Made by a program: the position numbers and the translations under genes
Shown here: positions 24,426 through 37,900 of the stretch, one piece after another
Numbering within the stretch: position 1 is the stretch's first letter
How the letters are laid out: each line of letters begins with the position of its first letter
Notes under the pieces: generated by a model
The model's input: only the letters and a program-made list of their open reading frames with translations
Told to the model about the DNA's origin: nothing
The model's database searches: none
NCBI RefSeq assembly: GCF_943734655.1
Contig: NC_071354.1
Coordinates: 233,727,706 to 233,791,705, forward strand
DNA length: 64,000 nucleotides
DNA from: Sabethes cyaneus
Lineage: Eukaryota; Arthropoda; Insecta; Diptera; Culicidae
Direction of reading: 5' to 3'

Positions 24426-27400
24426 CCGAACTTTGCACCCATACCTTTGAATAATTTCTCGTTTTCATAAAAATTAAGGATCATTTCATAAATCATATCG
24501 AAAAAGTTATATTTCACACTACATAAGAACATATAAGTACCAAAGTAAAGGCAATATACGTACGAAAATTTTGATAACAAATGTAATTCAATGGTTTTTA
24601 GAACACGCAACCTAATACTCTTGAATATATGATTAAGATATAACTTAATATTGCAATCATCTATACTGCTTTATAATCCAGAATCATGAGTTGTGTATGA
24701 GGACACGCACGACTGCAAAATAACTTATAGTTCACTTCGTTTTGACATACTCTAATCATTATCAATTCCAATGTAATACGATTTAATGTATACTTTTTAT
24801 TACGATCTTGTGTTGTTTGGGTTGTCCTCCAACCACTTGTACAACTGCTACCGGTTCGAATTCAAGAGAAACACAACTGCTTTTAATTCCCTGGACCTGC
24901 CTCTCTGGATAGGCGTTACTCCCCATTTTGTTAACCACTCTTACCTTATGTCAAAATTTTTTTTTTTGCTAAATTTGGTGGATAACGGTTCACGCGTTCC
25001 GGAGTTATGGCGGAGTACACATACATACATACTCACGTTCACTGTTATATATTTAGACAAGGTTATTCTTGCTCAGCTTCCTCAGCTTCCACTGAATGAT
25101 GAGAGAGGCGGGGGGGGGGGGGGGGGGGGTTGACAGAAACAGAAATAGAGATGGCGATAGAGAGAATAGAGATAGAAAATGCGAAACATGCGTCCACATC
25201 AATTTTGTAGAATTTATTTTATCAACTTTATCAACGTTATGAAAACCTTCCTTTACTTTTCACGAATATCCACAGTCCATGTTTCGTATTTTACTCGGAA
25301 ATAGTTTGCATTTCGGAGCTCATTTAGCCCGCTGCTGCTGGTTGGTTTCATGTCAGCTCTTCCCACGTCAATATAAAATTTCCTTTCGGACGACGTTTTC
25401 AGTCATTAACTGAATGCCGACGTCCTACCTCATTGCTGCATGACTCCGATCGCCCGGGGCAGTAACCGTTCCTTTGTCAACCGTTTACCTGGTGACTGCT
25501 GACTGCCGGTAACGGGGGGAGTGCTTTTTCAGTGTACAGTGAAAACAAAGCTGAACTTTCACAATCCGCAGAATTATTTAAGCACGAGGGAAAAAGTTTT
25601 TCATTTCGTTCCCTACACTCTGGCAGTTCCAATTGCATGAATTCTGTAATTTTGCAGTGAACCATGATTTATTTTGCAATTGAAACAATTGCTCCGATAT
25701 TAAAGTTTTGATTCCCATGATGGTTTAATCCGAAGAACAATTTACCGCAGCAACTGCAGAACACCCGTCTGCATAATTAAAATATCAATACACATCTGCA
25801 AATGTCACCGGAGCGCCGTGTATCATCAATCAGTCCAACCTGATTGCCTAAATGGAACGTCATTCAACCGGCTCCGGCGCGGTTGCCATCGGATCCTTGC
25901 TTGCATGGTGGTGAGGCATCGCCCACGCCTTCGGTTATGTTTCTCTGAAAATTTTTATCAATCCACCGAGCGGTTCAAAGCAACCTTTCCAATTAGATTG
26001 GGATTTTTGATTTTGATTAAAAACTGTTGAGTTGCTCAGTTTAACTCCAAAGCAAATTGATTTGTGAACCTTTCTCCCCTTGGGCTTACAAGCTTAATAG
26101 GCTTAATATCATTGAATGTGTAGCTTTTGCACAAGACAAATATAAAATCTGCCACTGGCTGTCTGGCTGGTGGAAGCTTGGTCTTGAGTTTTCCACTCTT
26201 GTCGGGACTTGGTTCTGGTCTGCCGTTTTTTTTCATGGGAAAAAAACGAGTGGTCCAGCCGGAAAATGTTTCCAATCTGCAATCTCCGTAACCTTTCAAG
26301 GCAGAAAAAGAATGATTTTACTAATGGCTTTCGAGTTGACTAAAATTGGATGTCAACTTCGGGCAACAGAGCCTCGCTTTTTGTTACGGCAAACTTTTAA
26401 AATTGGACAAACGAACTTTACCAAACCAGGCATGAAATAAGACACTCGGTCCCCGGTTGACTGAAGCACGTTCGTCGTACCTACATCGTTTGATAAAACG
26501 CCCAGGTGGAGGGAACAACCTACATGTATGGCAGGGAATCTTTTCCTAAAGTTCAAATTTTGCCGTTTCAGTGAATTCTTCGCTCTCGGTGGGAGCATGT
26601 GCTTTTGAAGGACAAGCGACTGTGTGCCACTGTATCCGCCGCAGGCACGAAACGAAAGGTTTAGAGAAATGTTGGCTTTCCGTTGTTCCGTGTTCTTCAT
26701 TTGGAAGAAAATCTTCCTCTTTCGGTTGAGGAAATCCCTTTGGACTCGTTGAATGATTATGTTTCAGTTGTTGTCTTCGGGCGGCTTCCCGGTTTCGGCA
26801 TACATACTATACTACCGACTACTGCTTCGAGTTGAGTTGAGTTGAGTTGAGGAGTGACAAGTGGATGTTCGTGTCAAGATATTTCCCTACTGGGATGATA
26901 ACTGCTGAGAAAAACTTTTTCCCGGGTAGGTTTTTGCCGTTTGAGTTGGGGAAGAATAGAACTAAATTCTTTACACTGGAAGTGCTGTGCCAGTTGATGC
27001 TTTATAACGAAATTAAGTGTTTTTTGTGCTCTCAATTCTCTAATTCTAATTAAAATTCAGAGCAAGTATATTTTAACTGAGTTACGTTAGCATTATTGGA
27101 CGATTGCGTACAATTTTCTTCGAAATGTAACGAACGAATCCGGACTTGATAGTAAAATCTTTGTAAACCAACATCTATCATATTGATTGAAACATTAACC
27201 AGGTAATCAAATATGCATGCACGTTCTAGCATTATTTTATCAGAGAACCGGTCTGCGGGCCCGTAAGGAAACAGTTCATTCATCATGCCTAATGGCAGAA
27301 ACACAAGCACATGTTCCGATTGGAAAAGGGTCACCGCACAGGTGAGAGCATTTCTCTAATGAAACAGCCGTAAATTACAGTATGGGACAGGTTTCCAGTC

Positions 27401-28150
27401 GAGCAGAGCAGAGCAGAGCCTGCATGCGCCACTTGCACGGGGATCCTACGTGCCTCGTAAGATTAATGTTGTCAGGGCCAGGACTTTCCGGGCGAACATC
27501 TTTATAATTTGCCTCTGTTCGTGTTCGCAACTTCGTTTGAGCTTCGCTTCGCTACTATACGGCACTACGGCACGGGAGCTACACGGAGGATTATCATTCG
27601 AGCTTGCATTTCAACATCTCAGCTCAAGTACTTTTCGCTTCTGGTTGAGATAGGTTCCGACGGGTTTTATCGTAGACACAGATACACTGGTTAATAGCGC
27701 ATGTTTTATGTATCCATTTGTTAATGGTTCTGTTAGGTAAATTATCTGAAAATTAAAACGAAGTAGTTTACAACCGTTCATTAAAGCTTTTATTTTAAAG
27801 TGTATAATATCATAAAAACACTTCCACTTCTGGTTTATGCTTGAATTATCTCTTTAAGATTGTGGTTTGATAAATTACAAACAATTGTTTTCCATTTATA
27901 GCAAGCCGTTATTTTGAGCTTAATCACTGCGTTATATCTATAAACAAGAACGAACAAGCTTGCCTCTCCAGATAGTTCGTTAATAATTTTTATTGCTCGT
28001 TTATTGGCTGGAAGTTGATCCTAGCCATAAAATAATCATTTCGGTTAGTGGCAGTATAACATAGCTTATTACAAACAATATTTTATTGGCTGTAAAATAT
28101 TTTTATTTTGAATTTTCCTGTTGGCCCAAATTTCGACCCGGAATGGGAAA
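24426..28150. other. Non-coding stretch with short simple repeats
   Basis: Nothing coding was recognised. It contains a poly-G run at 25110-25129, GAGTT repeats near 26828-26850 and GCAGA repeats near 27400. Open frames such as 26057-26440 have no motif. Confidence 0.5.
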
Positions 28151-28623
28151 CACTGGCGTGCCCAGGCACGTGCCCCACCTTCTCTTTAAAACTTAATATA
28201 AAACAACATAATTTATCTAACCCAGAAGTTCGCAGTTTTTAATATAAATTGTCACTTTTTTTGCGATGAGCAAATTAATTGCGTAAAAAATGTTTCAGTT
28301 TCAAATCCAGTTAATAAATTAAATTTTAAGTTTAGTTTCAAGCCAAATTGAACCTTAACTTGAAGCCTAAGTTCAATTCTATTTTCATGCCCAATTTCAA
28401 CACTGATTTTAAGTCCTTAATTCTAATTTTAATTTTAATTCTAAATGCAATTCCAAATGCAATTTCAACTCCTACTTTAAATTCAATTTCAAGTCTAATT
28501 GCATATCCATTTACAAGTCAGTTCGGTTATGTTTTCATGCCTAATTTCAATACTGGTTTTAAGCCCTCAATTCTAAATACAATTCCAAATGCAATTTGCT
28601 ACTTTAAATTCAATTTCAAGTCT
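28151..28623. repeat. CTGGCGTGCCCAG module followed by 12-bp AATTTCAAGTCC minisatellite
   Basis: Starts with ACTGGCGTGCCCAGGC at about 28152 and then, from about 28330, passes into degenerate units of AATTTCAAGTCY/AATTTTAA. The same leading motif occurs at 40756 and 40894, before the array at 41280-41875. The latter array runs in the opposite orientation. Confidence 0.6.
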
Positions 28624-29161
28624 AATCCCGAGCATGAGCGAAGAGCAAAATAATATCAAAATGTGTTATGGAAATCGGATAACACATATCAAAATTTGGT
28701 CCTGTTTTGGCTGACATAGTTGGTAAAATAATAGAAAATAATATCAAAATCTTGCTTTTTTGTCAAAAGAATAACTACTTGTGTTATTTTAATAACAAAA
28801 CAATAACATGACCGTATTCAGAGTTTAGAATAACACATTTTAGTATTATTAAGGTATTGAATAACAAATGTAGCATATGAGATATTAAAAAATCATTTAA
28901 TAAAATATTTATAACCCAAAGTTTTTTTTAATCCCTAAAAAAATTTATGATATATTTCGAATGTCATATTTAAGCTCAAAATAAGATATGATAACAAAAT
29001 CAATTATTAAAGTCATCTTCAAACCACTGTTTTAAATATCTACTCAATAACAAAATGTGTTATCAATGTATCTCCATATCTATTCAATAACAAAATATAG
29101 CATTATAACACAGTTTGATATTGTTTTTATATTATTTTGCTTTTCACTCCTGCTCGGGATT
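28624..29161. mobile_element. TIR element (538 bp) inserted in the minisatellite
   Basis: The left end AATCCCGAGCATGAGCGAAG and the right end (reverse complement AATCCCGAGCAGGAGTGAAA) are inverted repeats that continue with AGCAAAATAATAT. The 12-bp minisatellite resumes immediately on the right (29162-29345). It is AT-rich, non-coding, and contains repeated TTGTTATTGAATAGATAT words. It behaves as a MITE. The target duplication is not clear. Confidence 0.75.
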
Positions 29162-29345
29162 GCATGTCTATTTACAAGTCTAATTACAACTTTGATTCTA
29201 AGTCCAACTTCATATAAAAAATCATGTCTGCTTTCATGCATTTAAAACGGTACTCAAGTTCAGTTTCAAGTCCGATGTCAAGTCCAGTTTTAAGTACAAT
29301 CCAAAACCAATTTAATTTATATTCATTTTTAACTCCAATTTTATG
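29162..29345. repeat. 12-bp minisatellite, continuation
   Basis: Degenerate AATTTCAAGTCC-type units flanking the TIR element on the right. Confidence 0.6.
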
Positions 29346-31307
29346 TTAACTGGTGGGGGGAAACTCCCACGAAAAGCCGGTTCATTAATAACTTAATGAT
29401 CTATATATTCTTTCTTGTTTGTCAATTTCTTATCTTTTATTGATAAAATTTATTCTAATTCTTTTATTGATAAATCAATTTCTTATGAAAATTTAAGTAA
29501 ATTTTCTTAGCATATTCACAGTTGGATTACTAAATGATCTAGGTAGTCCGTCTCTAGCTACTTCTGGAGAAAAGCACGGGGGAAAACGTGACAAAAACTG
29601 AACGAGTAGCATAGAAAAAGAAGAAAAACTGCCATGAAAAGAGAAACATCGCGACATAATGGGAGAGAAAACGGAACGTAAAAAGAGAAAGAAGACAACG
29701 GGAGCAAAAAGGGAAAATGAGGCAAAACCCGATAGATAAAAGTAAAAAAGAAAGAAAAACGATATAGAAAATGAGAATCTGGACAGAAAAAGAGGAAAAC
29801 AAAACAAAAATGTAAAGAAAAGAAGTAAGAGAAAAGAAAGGCGAGCAGGTAAATTGCGAATAGAGAACAGAAAAAGAGTCAAATGGAGAGAAAAAACGAG
29901 AGAGAGAAAACGAAAGATAAATGGGAGAAAATGAGAAACAGAATAATAAGAGGAAGAACGAAACAGGCAAAATCAACAAGAAATTGAAAAGAAGTTAACG
30001 AGAGAGGAAACAAAAAACGAAACAAAAGGTTTGAACAGCATGAACAGAAAAGCGAAAAACAAGACATTAGGACTGAAAAGGGTGAAAAACTGCACAGCAA
30101 AAGAAGAGGAGATACGAGGAAACAACGGACAAAAAAAAAGAAAAATGACAGCAAATGTGGAAAAAATGAACAACAAGAAAGGGAAAATGGAACACAACAC
30201 AAGATAAACTAGAAGCAAATAGCGAGAAAGAAAAAGAAAACCGATAGAGGAAACTTTGAAAACGAAAAAAAGGTCAAACGAAATATAAAAGGAGAAAGAT
30301 GAAAAAGATCGGAATGGCAAATGGGAATCGTATGGAAAAATGGGACAAAAAGCGAAGAAAAGTAAAATAAAATAACGGACTTAGGTAAACCTGGACAGAA
30401 AAACATGAAAAACTGGAGACAAAGAAGGAAAACTGGAGTGCCAAATCGAAAAAAGAAGCCAAAAACAGATCAAACGGGAGAGACGAGAGACGGGAGATGG
30501 ATCCAGAAGAATTAAATTCGATTAGACGAAGATGAAAACTAGAAACGAGAAAGAAAATTACAAAAAATGAATGAAAAACAAGAGGAATAACTGGATTGTG
30601 AAAGAGAAAAAATGTAACGGGAAACTAAGAAAAACGTAAAGATGAAACAGAAAACACGGGACAGAAAAAAGAAGTATTTACCTAATTCAAAAATGTATTA
30701 TCTCAGGAACCAAACAGTACGCCTCTTAGCAGTAAGTAAATTTTCTTAGCATATTCATAGATGGATTATCAAATATTACTGGAAAAATGGGATAAAAATG
30801 GGATGAAAAAAAGAAATATCATAACATGTGAGGGAAAATGCATCGTAAAAAGAGAATAGAAGTAAATATAGAATAAATACAAGAATAGAAGTAATCGAGA
30901 GAAGAAAAAAAAACAAGGCGAAGAAAGGGGAAACTGAACAGAAAAAGAGGGAGAACGGAAAAGAAAAGAAAAGAAAAAAGAAAGAACAATTAAAAAACGA
31001 AGAAAACGGCAAAGAAAATGATGACAAATAGGTTAGAAAAAGAGAAAAATGGAACAAAAAAGAAAAAAATGGGATAGAAAAGGAGAAAATACGGAAGCAG
31101 GAAAATTGAGAAACGAGAACAGAAAAAGATGAAAATGGAGAGAAAAAAAAAGAAAACTGAAGACAAATGGGAGAAAACGAAAAACAGAATGTTACAGAAA
31201 AGGGAGAAAAGCAGGACATAGTAAGAGGTAAAACGAAACAGACGAAAACAACAAAAATAGAAAAGAAGTTAATGGGACAGAAAATAAAAAAAAACAAAGT
31301 GGAAAAG

Positions 31308-31600
31308 CATAAGCATAAGCATAAGCATAGGATACCGCCCGTGTGCTGCTACTCCGTTATTGACCAGGACCGATGAAAATTGATGGCATAATGATGGCTG
31401 GAAAAAAGCATACAGCACGCTATTCCTCATTATGCAACCTTCTCTGGTCCCTGCATGCTGATTAATACCGACGCCAGCCACGTCCGAATGCGGGTCCTGG
31501 TGGGATGGGAAGGAATGTTAGTCCAATACTTGTTGCTACTAAAGACCAGGGAATCCTCTGCATCTTCACAAGTATTTCGGGAAAGGAATTGTTGTTAGTA
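31308..31600. repeat. Embedded module X (inverted relative at ~56330-56600)
   Basis: Begins with an (AAGCAT)n run, then a block containing CGCCCGTGTGCTGCTACTCC, GCATGCTGATTAATACCGAC and GTAGCAACAAGTATT-type words (here in complement). The reverse complement of most of this lies at 56330-56600. Part of it recurs at 55078-55105. Confidence 0.78.
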
Positions 31601-31639
31601 GATGGGGAGAGTTATATGAGACTAACCTGACTGTTCAAA

Positions 31640-31935
31640 AATTTTCTGGTAAAGCCAGTAATTACGAAAATTAAGATACCTTTAAAAAATACCTTTTAAT
31701 AAATTTAATATAATGCCATTGGTGCTCATATACAACCATAATTTGATAATTTATATCTAAAAATATTATGCACATGCGAGATTTAAAGTGACTCGAAAAC
31801 CTCGTGACAAATTTGAATTTATTATACCTGAAAACAAAAATCAGGCATAATGAAACAAGCCAATATAGTTCCTAAGTTGATAAGCATTTCCTCCTATCAA
31901 CGCTAATATGCAGAGATATAGCGCCCTACATGCTT
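31640..31935. repeat. Embedded module Y (inverted relative at ~53225-53490)
   Basis: AT-rich block ending in TAATATGCAGAGATATAGCGCC at the array border. The reverse complement is recognisable at 53230-53490 (TGTAGGGCACTATATTTCTG, GAGGAAATACTTAT, and AGTTTTCGTAATTACTGGC at the other end). Confidence 0.78.
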
Positions 31936-32934
31936 AATAATAAAAAAAAAAGAATGGAAAAGAGAAAAAACTGGCATGAAAATGAGGAAAAATGGACGAA
32001 AAGAAATCAAAAAACCAGACAAAAATCGGGATTGAAAAGGGCGAAAAACGGGACAGAAAAAAAAAGAAAAAGAGATACAAAGGTGGGGAAACAAAACTAG
32101 GGAAGCTGCCACGACTAAGGCTGCTAAGACTAAGGAAAAACCTAAGATAGAAAGAAAAACTGAAAAAAGAAAGAAGGAGCAAATGGAAAAAAGGAGCTAA
32201 AAAAAGAATAAACGTGACAGAAAAGAAACCGAATCAAAAAACCGGGGCATGTAAATTAGGAAACAAACGGATTAGACGCAGACAAGAACGAGGAGAGTCG
32301 GAGGAGAGACGAAAACTGAAAACGAAAACAGGCAAAAGGAAAAACGAAAGAGAAAAGACGGAAAACGAGAAAGAAAATTACAAAAGAAATGTGTGAAAAA
32401 CAAGATGATAAACTGGACTGAGAATTTGAAAAAATTGGATACGAAATGGAGAAAAACGGAGCAATGAGACAGTAAACGCAAGAGAACAGAAAAAAACGAG
32501 AGTAAAAAAAGGAAAAATGGAAGAAAAAACAGAAAAGTGAAAGCAAAGACCAAGAAAACGGAACAGAAAAGAACCACAAACGGAACAAAAAGTGGACTGG
32601 AAAAAAGAAATAAAGGAACAGAAAAGAGGTAAAACGTGTAAGAGAGTAAGACGTAATATGTTCACCCTAATTTCAACGGATTACCTGCGAATAGCCGAAA
32701 CACAAATGGCCGAAATTACAAATGGCATAATATATCTAATGGCCGATTCACGAATGACCGAATCACAAAAGGTCGAAACAAAAATGGCCGAACAGCATAT
32801 TCGGCCGAAAATATTCACGACCTTCAACCTGCAAAAACGTTGGGTATATGGTGTCCTTACTCGCTGTCGCTCGTTCGGATTTAACTAAGGGATAATCCCT
32901 ACTAGTCAGTAACCCTAGGAAAATGCGTGCACGT

Positions 32935-33060
32935 AAATAGAACTGGTTTCTGCAGGGAGGCTGCCCCCCGCAGTGGCCGGCGCTTCCGACGGCGGGCTAT
33001 CGGCGCACATTCGCGGCATGCGGCCATCTCGCCCTGAAACATCAAGGAAACATTTGCTAC
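32935..33060. other. GC-rich island inside block A
   Basis: About 125 bp with many CG dinucleotides (GGCTGCCCCCCGCAGTGGCC, CGGCGCACATTCGCGGCATG) in otherwise purine-rich, AT-rich DNA. A short minus-strand Arg-rich frame covers it. The origin was not recognised. Confidence 0.45.
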
Positions 33061-33861
33061 TAACACGGTAAATAGGTGTCGCACCATATAATGAACGAAG
33101 TTCATTTGCGTTTAGGGGAACAAAAAACTATCGATCATCTATACTCTAGTGAATAGTTGTGTTGCTTTTTCGTTTAATGTTAAATTAAAGTTATTTGTTA
33201 ATTACCGTTCTGGTTCAAACTTAGAACAGTCCCAAACTTCGAACACTTAGAATAAAATGCTCGTTAGTATCGCTAATATGATAAAATGTTATGCGTATCG
33301 TATACCACCGTATTCGTTATAATGTTCTCTATCCGGAGGAATAGCGTGACATTATAACAGGAAGAACGAAACAAATTAAAAAAAGAAAAGAAGTTAATCG
33401 GACAGAACCCAAAAAGCGAGACTTGAAAAGAGAAAAAACGGCCTTGAAAATGAGGAAATGGGCAGAAAAAGACGAAACAGAAAGAGAAATAACGAGATTG
33501 AAAAGTGCCAAAGTGGGACAAGAAAAAAAGGGAAAGTGGAAATAGTGGGCACTAGCAAGGAAAACCGACAAAGAAAGGGTGGGTAAACGAGACAAGAGAG
33601 AAGACGAGGGGAGACGGGACCGGAAAAAAAGGGAAAAACGTGGCAGAAAAGGTGAGAAAATGGGATAAAAAGAGGGAAACTGAGATAGTAAAAACAACAG
33701 AAAACAAGAGAAACCAAAAGGCAAAAGAAGAGAAAAACGGAAACGAGGAAAACGGGTAAGAGGTAAAACGGGATATAAAAGGAGAAATATGGGACAAAAT
33801 AAGCATGGGAAATGGATAAACCAAAGCAAAGCGTTGGTTTATAAAAGTTTTTGAGACTTAA

Positions 33862-34024
33862 CCCTTCATCATCAATAGGCTTCGCAGCCGGTGGTTAGAG
33901 TGCAGGGCAATTACGGAGCAAGTGCAACGTTCCTACTGACCCTTGCAGCACCGATCGCTCAGCCGAGATTCAAACATACAACGACTGGCTTGTTAAATCA
34001 GTTAAATCGTACCTAGAAGCTACC
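33862..34024 (-). mobile_element. tRNA-derived SINE, copy 3 (minus strand, degraded)
   Basis: Read on the minus strand it contains AACAAGCCAGTCGTTGTATG, a B-box-like TTTGAATCTCGGCTG, CTGCACTCTAACC and GGCTGCGAAG, in the same order as the copies at 2054 and 57719. It is more diverged than either. Confidence 0.72.
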
Positions 34025-34509
34025 TGGACGGGTAACGGGAAATGGAAATTGGATGGAAAAATGGGACAGAAAAAGGATACAAGATGAACAGGAAAGAGCG
34101 ACCTACTAAGGAAAAACGGAAGGCAAAAAAACGAAATCTAGAGAGCAAATGGAAAAAGTAAGCTAAAAATAGAATAAACGTGACAGAAAAGAAGAGAACC
34201 GTGGCATTTACAAGAGGAAAAAAACGAAACATACGAAGATGAAAAACGAGAGGGATTAGAGTCAGAACACAGGAAACGAAGAAAAACGGAACAATGAAAT
34301 AGAAAACACGAACAGAAAAAAAGAAAACGGGGGAAAACCAGAAGAAAAAAGCAGAGAAGTGTGAGCAAAAACCAAAAAAAACGGTACAGAAAGGAAGAAA
34401 AAACGGAACAAAAAGTGGAAAATCTGGACAGGAAACGAGAAATAAAGGCATAGAAAAGAAGTAAAACGTGTGTAAGACGAAATATATCAACCCTGATTTC
34501 AAGTAAAAC

Positions 34510-34900
34510 TTCGTTCTAAATTAATCTCGTTTCCTTGTCTGAATTCAAGTCCAAGTACATGTCCACTTTTAAACCCAATTTCAGGTCCAATTTAATTCCT
34601 ATTTTAAATCAAATTTTAAGTCAAATTCTAAAGTCTGATGTCAAATAAAAACTACAAATTCTCTTTTAAGTCCGATCTCCTGTATAATTCTGAATGAAGC
34701 TTCTAGTCCGAATCACTCCAAATTCAAATCCAATTTGATATAAAACATCAAGCCCAAATTAGTCCAAATTCAAGTCTAATTTAACACCATGCCAAGTCAA
34801 GTTTGTTCGCAAGTACAATTTCAACTCTAATTTATAGTCCAGTTCCAAGTCTGATTGTTGTTCCAATTTCAAATTTGATTTTAAATCCAATTGCACTCAA
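34510..34900. repeat. 12-bp-unit minisatellite (AAGTCCAATTT type)
   Basis: Degenerate units such as TTCAAGTCCAA and TTTTAAGTC, continuing the type seen at 28330-28620. It lies directly beside the end of block A. Confidence 0.65.
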
Positions 34901-37900
34901 AGGTCGGTAGCCATTTTTCTGATATAAGTAATAATAATTCGCCATCCCACAATTTCCCAATTTTCGAGGCCAAAACATGTCCTGGTTACGCTAGTGATGG
35001 GAACGTTCGGCAAACAGAAAACAATTTTCAAATCACCACCCAGCTGGATAATCGCCAATGTGTGCATGCATAAATTTTGAATTTACGCATTGCAACGTTT
35101 TTTTTTGTCGAATCACTGCCATTTGTCCCGAGCGACATGCACAATCAGTGGATCAGAACAGCGGATGATGTTTTCATTTCCATTAAATCGGTGAAATACA
35201 GGATGCAGTACAACAGCATATGGTCATGGACAATGGATTACGGTTACGAACAGAACGTTCGGTTCGGTGGCAATTTCAATCGTCAATCGTACAGTTTGTG
35301 CCCAGTGCACAAAACCATAAAATGCTCCAAACTAAATCCCAGGATAGCATTTTCGGTTGAAAGCCCTGTTCCGGTTTTTACGGCCCGTTTTGGGTCACAT
35401 GCTTTTTGTGTCCCAAAATGCAACTCATTGCATAATTCATAATGGAAAAGGTCGAGGGCATTACCTACATGAATGTTGCAGTTTCCGATAACTCCCTCAC
35501 GGGATGCAACAGAGCAGAGACTCCACTATGGAATCCGGCTAGCTTAGAGGAGGTACCATAACTTTTGCTCTGCATGTGTCCCCATTTAGTTACATTTACT
35601 ATGGAGCTAACGAATAACGTTATCCAAGCGTTGAAACGGGTGTATTCGTACCTCTACCTAGATTAACTGCCTTTTCAAGGGTTGGCAGTCCTTGGCCGAC
35701 GTCATCGTCGTTGGTTATGAGTTTTTCCTCCCTTTACTCTTCCGGATTTCATTATGCCGGCGACTCCATCTTTCAAGCGGAGTTTGTTGCGGCTCCCTCA
35801 AGTGTGCAGTCTATATGCTAAGTGGCTGCATTAATTTCACCACACCTCGCTCGAAAAGAGGCCAGATTGCATTCATTTGCCATCCATCCGAGTCGCTGCC
35901 ACCGAACCGCCGACGACGCCGACGCCGCCGCCGGCGGTCGACTAGCCAAATCATCACCGTGTATGCCGCAGATGCTTTTATATTGGCATCTGGTGCACCA
36001 CCCAGCAGCCAGCGGCAAACTGGTTCCAAATCCGGTAGGAAGGTGGCACGGCACGGTGCGGTGCTGCTGCACCATCGAAGCACTTAAATTATTTTTCATT
36101 CATCCCGCTAGATCCTTTCCCGCTAGACGATGAAGTGAGTTTTCCGTCCCGTGAAGCTTTTCCATTCATTCGGCTGCTATCTTGAAAATCGGTAAAAGTA
36201 TACTCGAAGCAAGCGAAAAAAGTGTTGAATGGATGAATGGCGTACTTATCCTCGCTTCCGAAGCACCAACGTGCGCCGGCGGAAATGCAGCCGAGTAGAC
36301 GAATCGACGAGGAAATTGTTTTCTTGCAGCTTCAGTTTCGGCCGTGCCGTGTGTTTGCCGAATTGAATGTCGAAAGTGAAAAGAGTTTTATGTCAAAAGT
36401 CAGCTGTTTGGGAGGGAATTGGCTGCCCTCCTTGTCTTATACAATGTAGCTACGAATGCAAGGCTTAGACCAGTGAAGGACGTGCTGAGTTCAACTGACT
36501 ACTTAACATCGGTCGGAAGATTTGTGTTCACAATTCAAGGATTGTGTGGATAGAGAAAACAATGAAGTTTTGTTATCTAACTTTTATTTCTACTAATCAT
36601 GTGATCAGCTCTATTGATACTGTCAACATCGGTCCTGCTGACTTCTGTACCACACTCATTAGTTAATCGCTAATTAATGTCATATTCGATTTGTCGTACA
36701 TTCGAATCAGATTCACACTGGACATGATTTGTCAATTTGTTCATTATAATTTATATATATCACAATACGAAAACTAATTGTTCTGCACTCAACAACCAAT
36801 TTCAAACCCGGGAAGTCATTCTCATTCATTATTTGATTGGTTTTATATGCACAGCAGAGCAAGAGTGTCAACCGCATAAACCGGGTAAATCAATTTTTCG
36901 TTTTGGGTGTATCTACAGCATATTTTGGTGCGTTAAACAACTTCCGAAGCTGCGGAAGTTGCCAAAATCCTATAGGTTACTTCGAAATTATATAGCGGAA
37001 AACATTAAGCTGTCACGCGCAAATTGACGTGCTGATTTACCCGGAACATGGTTAGCAACCAAAATTTGGTTTTAACGATGCAATCAAGCTAATGACTATT
37101 TTTGCCTGAAATTACACTCAAACGAAGCTCAAGTCTTGATTTTCAATGTTGAAGTGTTTTAAGAAAAGTTCCCAACAGCGCTGCTTCTAATGGTATTGCA
37201 CAAGCTCAAACATAATATACTTTAATCCCTGTTTCGACAAATTATGCATCCCCAGAACCCGCTGTAGATCACATTCCAGATCCACATTGTCGGTAAAAGA
37301 CCTCTGCCCGATACACATAATATGCTCCACTGAATAAACTGCGACCGGCCAACTCCACCGGAAGTTGAGCTGCGGTCCATCCATTTTTCAACGCAGTCAT
37401 TGCCTCCTTGGTCCTCGCTCTGGCAACGCAGCGCAGCAACGGGAGACAAATAACGTTGCTATCCAGCGGAACAAATTTATGGCACTTTCTTTTATTGTTC
37501 AAACAGAACATTATTGTGTCGCCTGTTTGTCGTTGGATGCCCCAAGATAGACGGAAAGACACAGACAGACCGTGTGGAAAAACAAGGGACAACTACAAAT
37601 CTTTTCCAGCTCTAGGAGCTGAGTGCCAACGTCGGCGAGCTTTCCGTCGTGTGCCGTTTTGGCACGAAAAACTGGAACATTATTTTCTGTTTTTACTGCT
37701 CGGGGTTTTGTACGAAATATTGACAGAAATATTAACATAAACATATTTGATCGAATCAATCCCACCAACGCGATTCATAATTAATGACGCGAGCAAACGT
37801 TAATTATGTCTAATTAGCAAACAGCTGTTAATTTCATGCTCACTCACTGGGGTTCATACTCTGTCGCCTGCAAAGTGTCGGAACGGTTCTTAGTGTCGCA

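Larger units (their letters stand above)
29560..34480. repeat. Block A: purine-rich 22-bp-unit satellite with embedded modules
   Basis: Long degenerate tandem array of units like GGGACAGAAAAAGAGAAAAA (about 22 bp), the reverse complement of the unit in block B (52.8-59.7 kb). Several non-array modules interrupt it: 31331-31600, 31640-31930, 32655-33360 and a SINE at 33862-34024. Long Phe/Ser/Leu-rich minus-strand frames (for example 30776-31297) are products of the array and not genes. Confidence 0.88.

Noticed and set aside
29560..34480. CRISPR-like array
   Set aside because: The repeats are contiguous and degenerate with no unique spacers, and the DNA is eukaryotic.
29493..34502. Many long minus-strand Phe/Ser/Leu-rich frames that look like membrane proteins
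   Set aside because: They follow the 22-bp purine/pyrimidine satellite unit exactly, overlap in several frames, and have no conserved motif.
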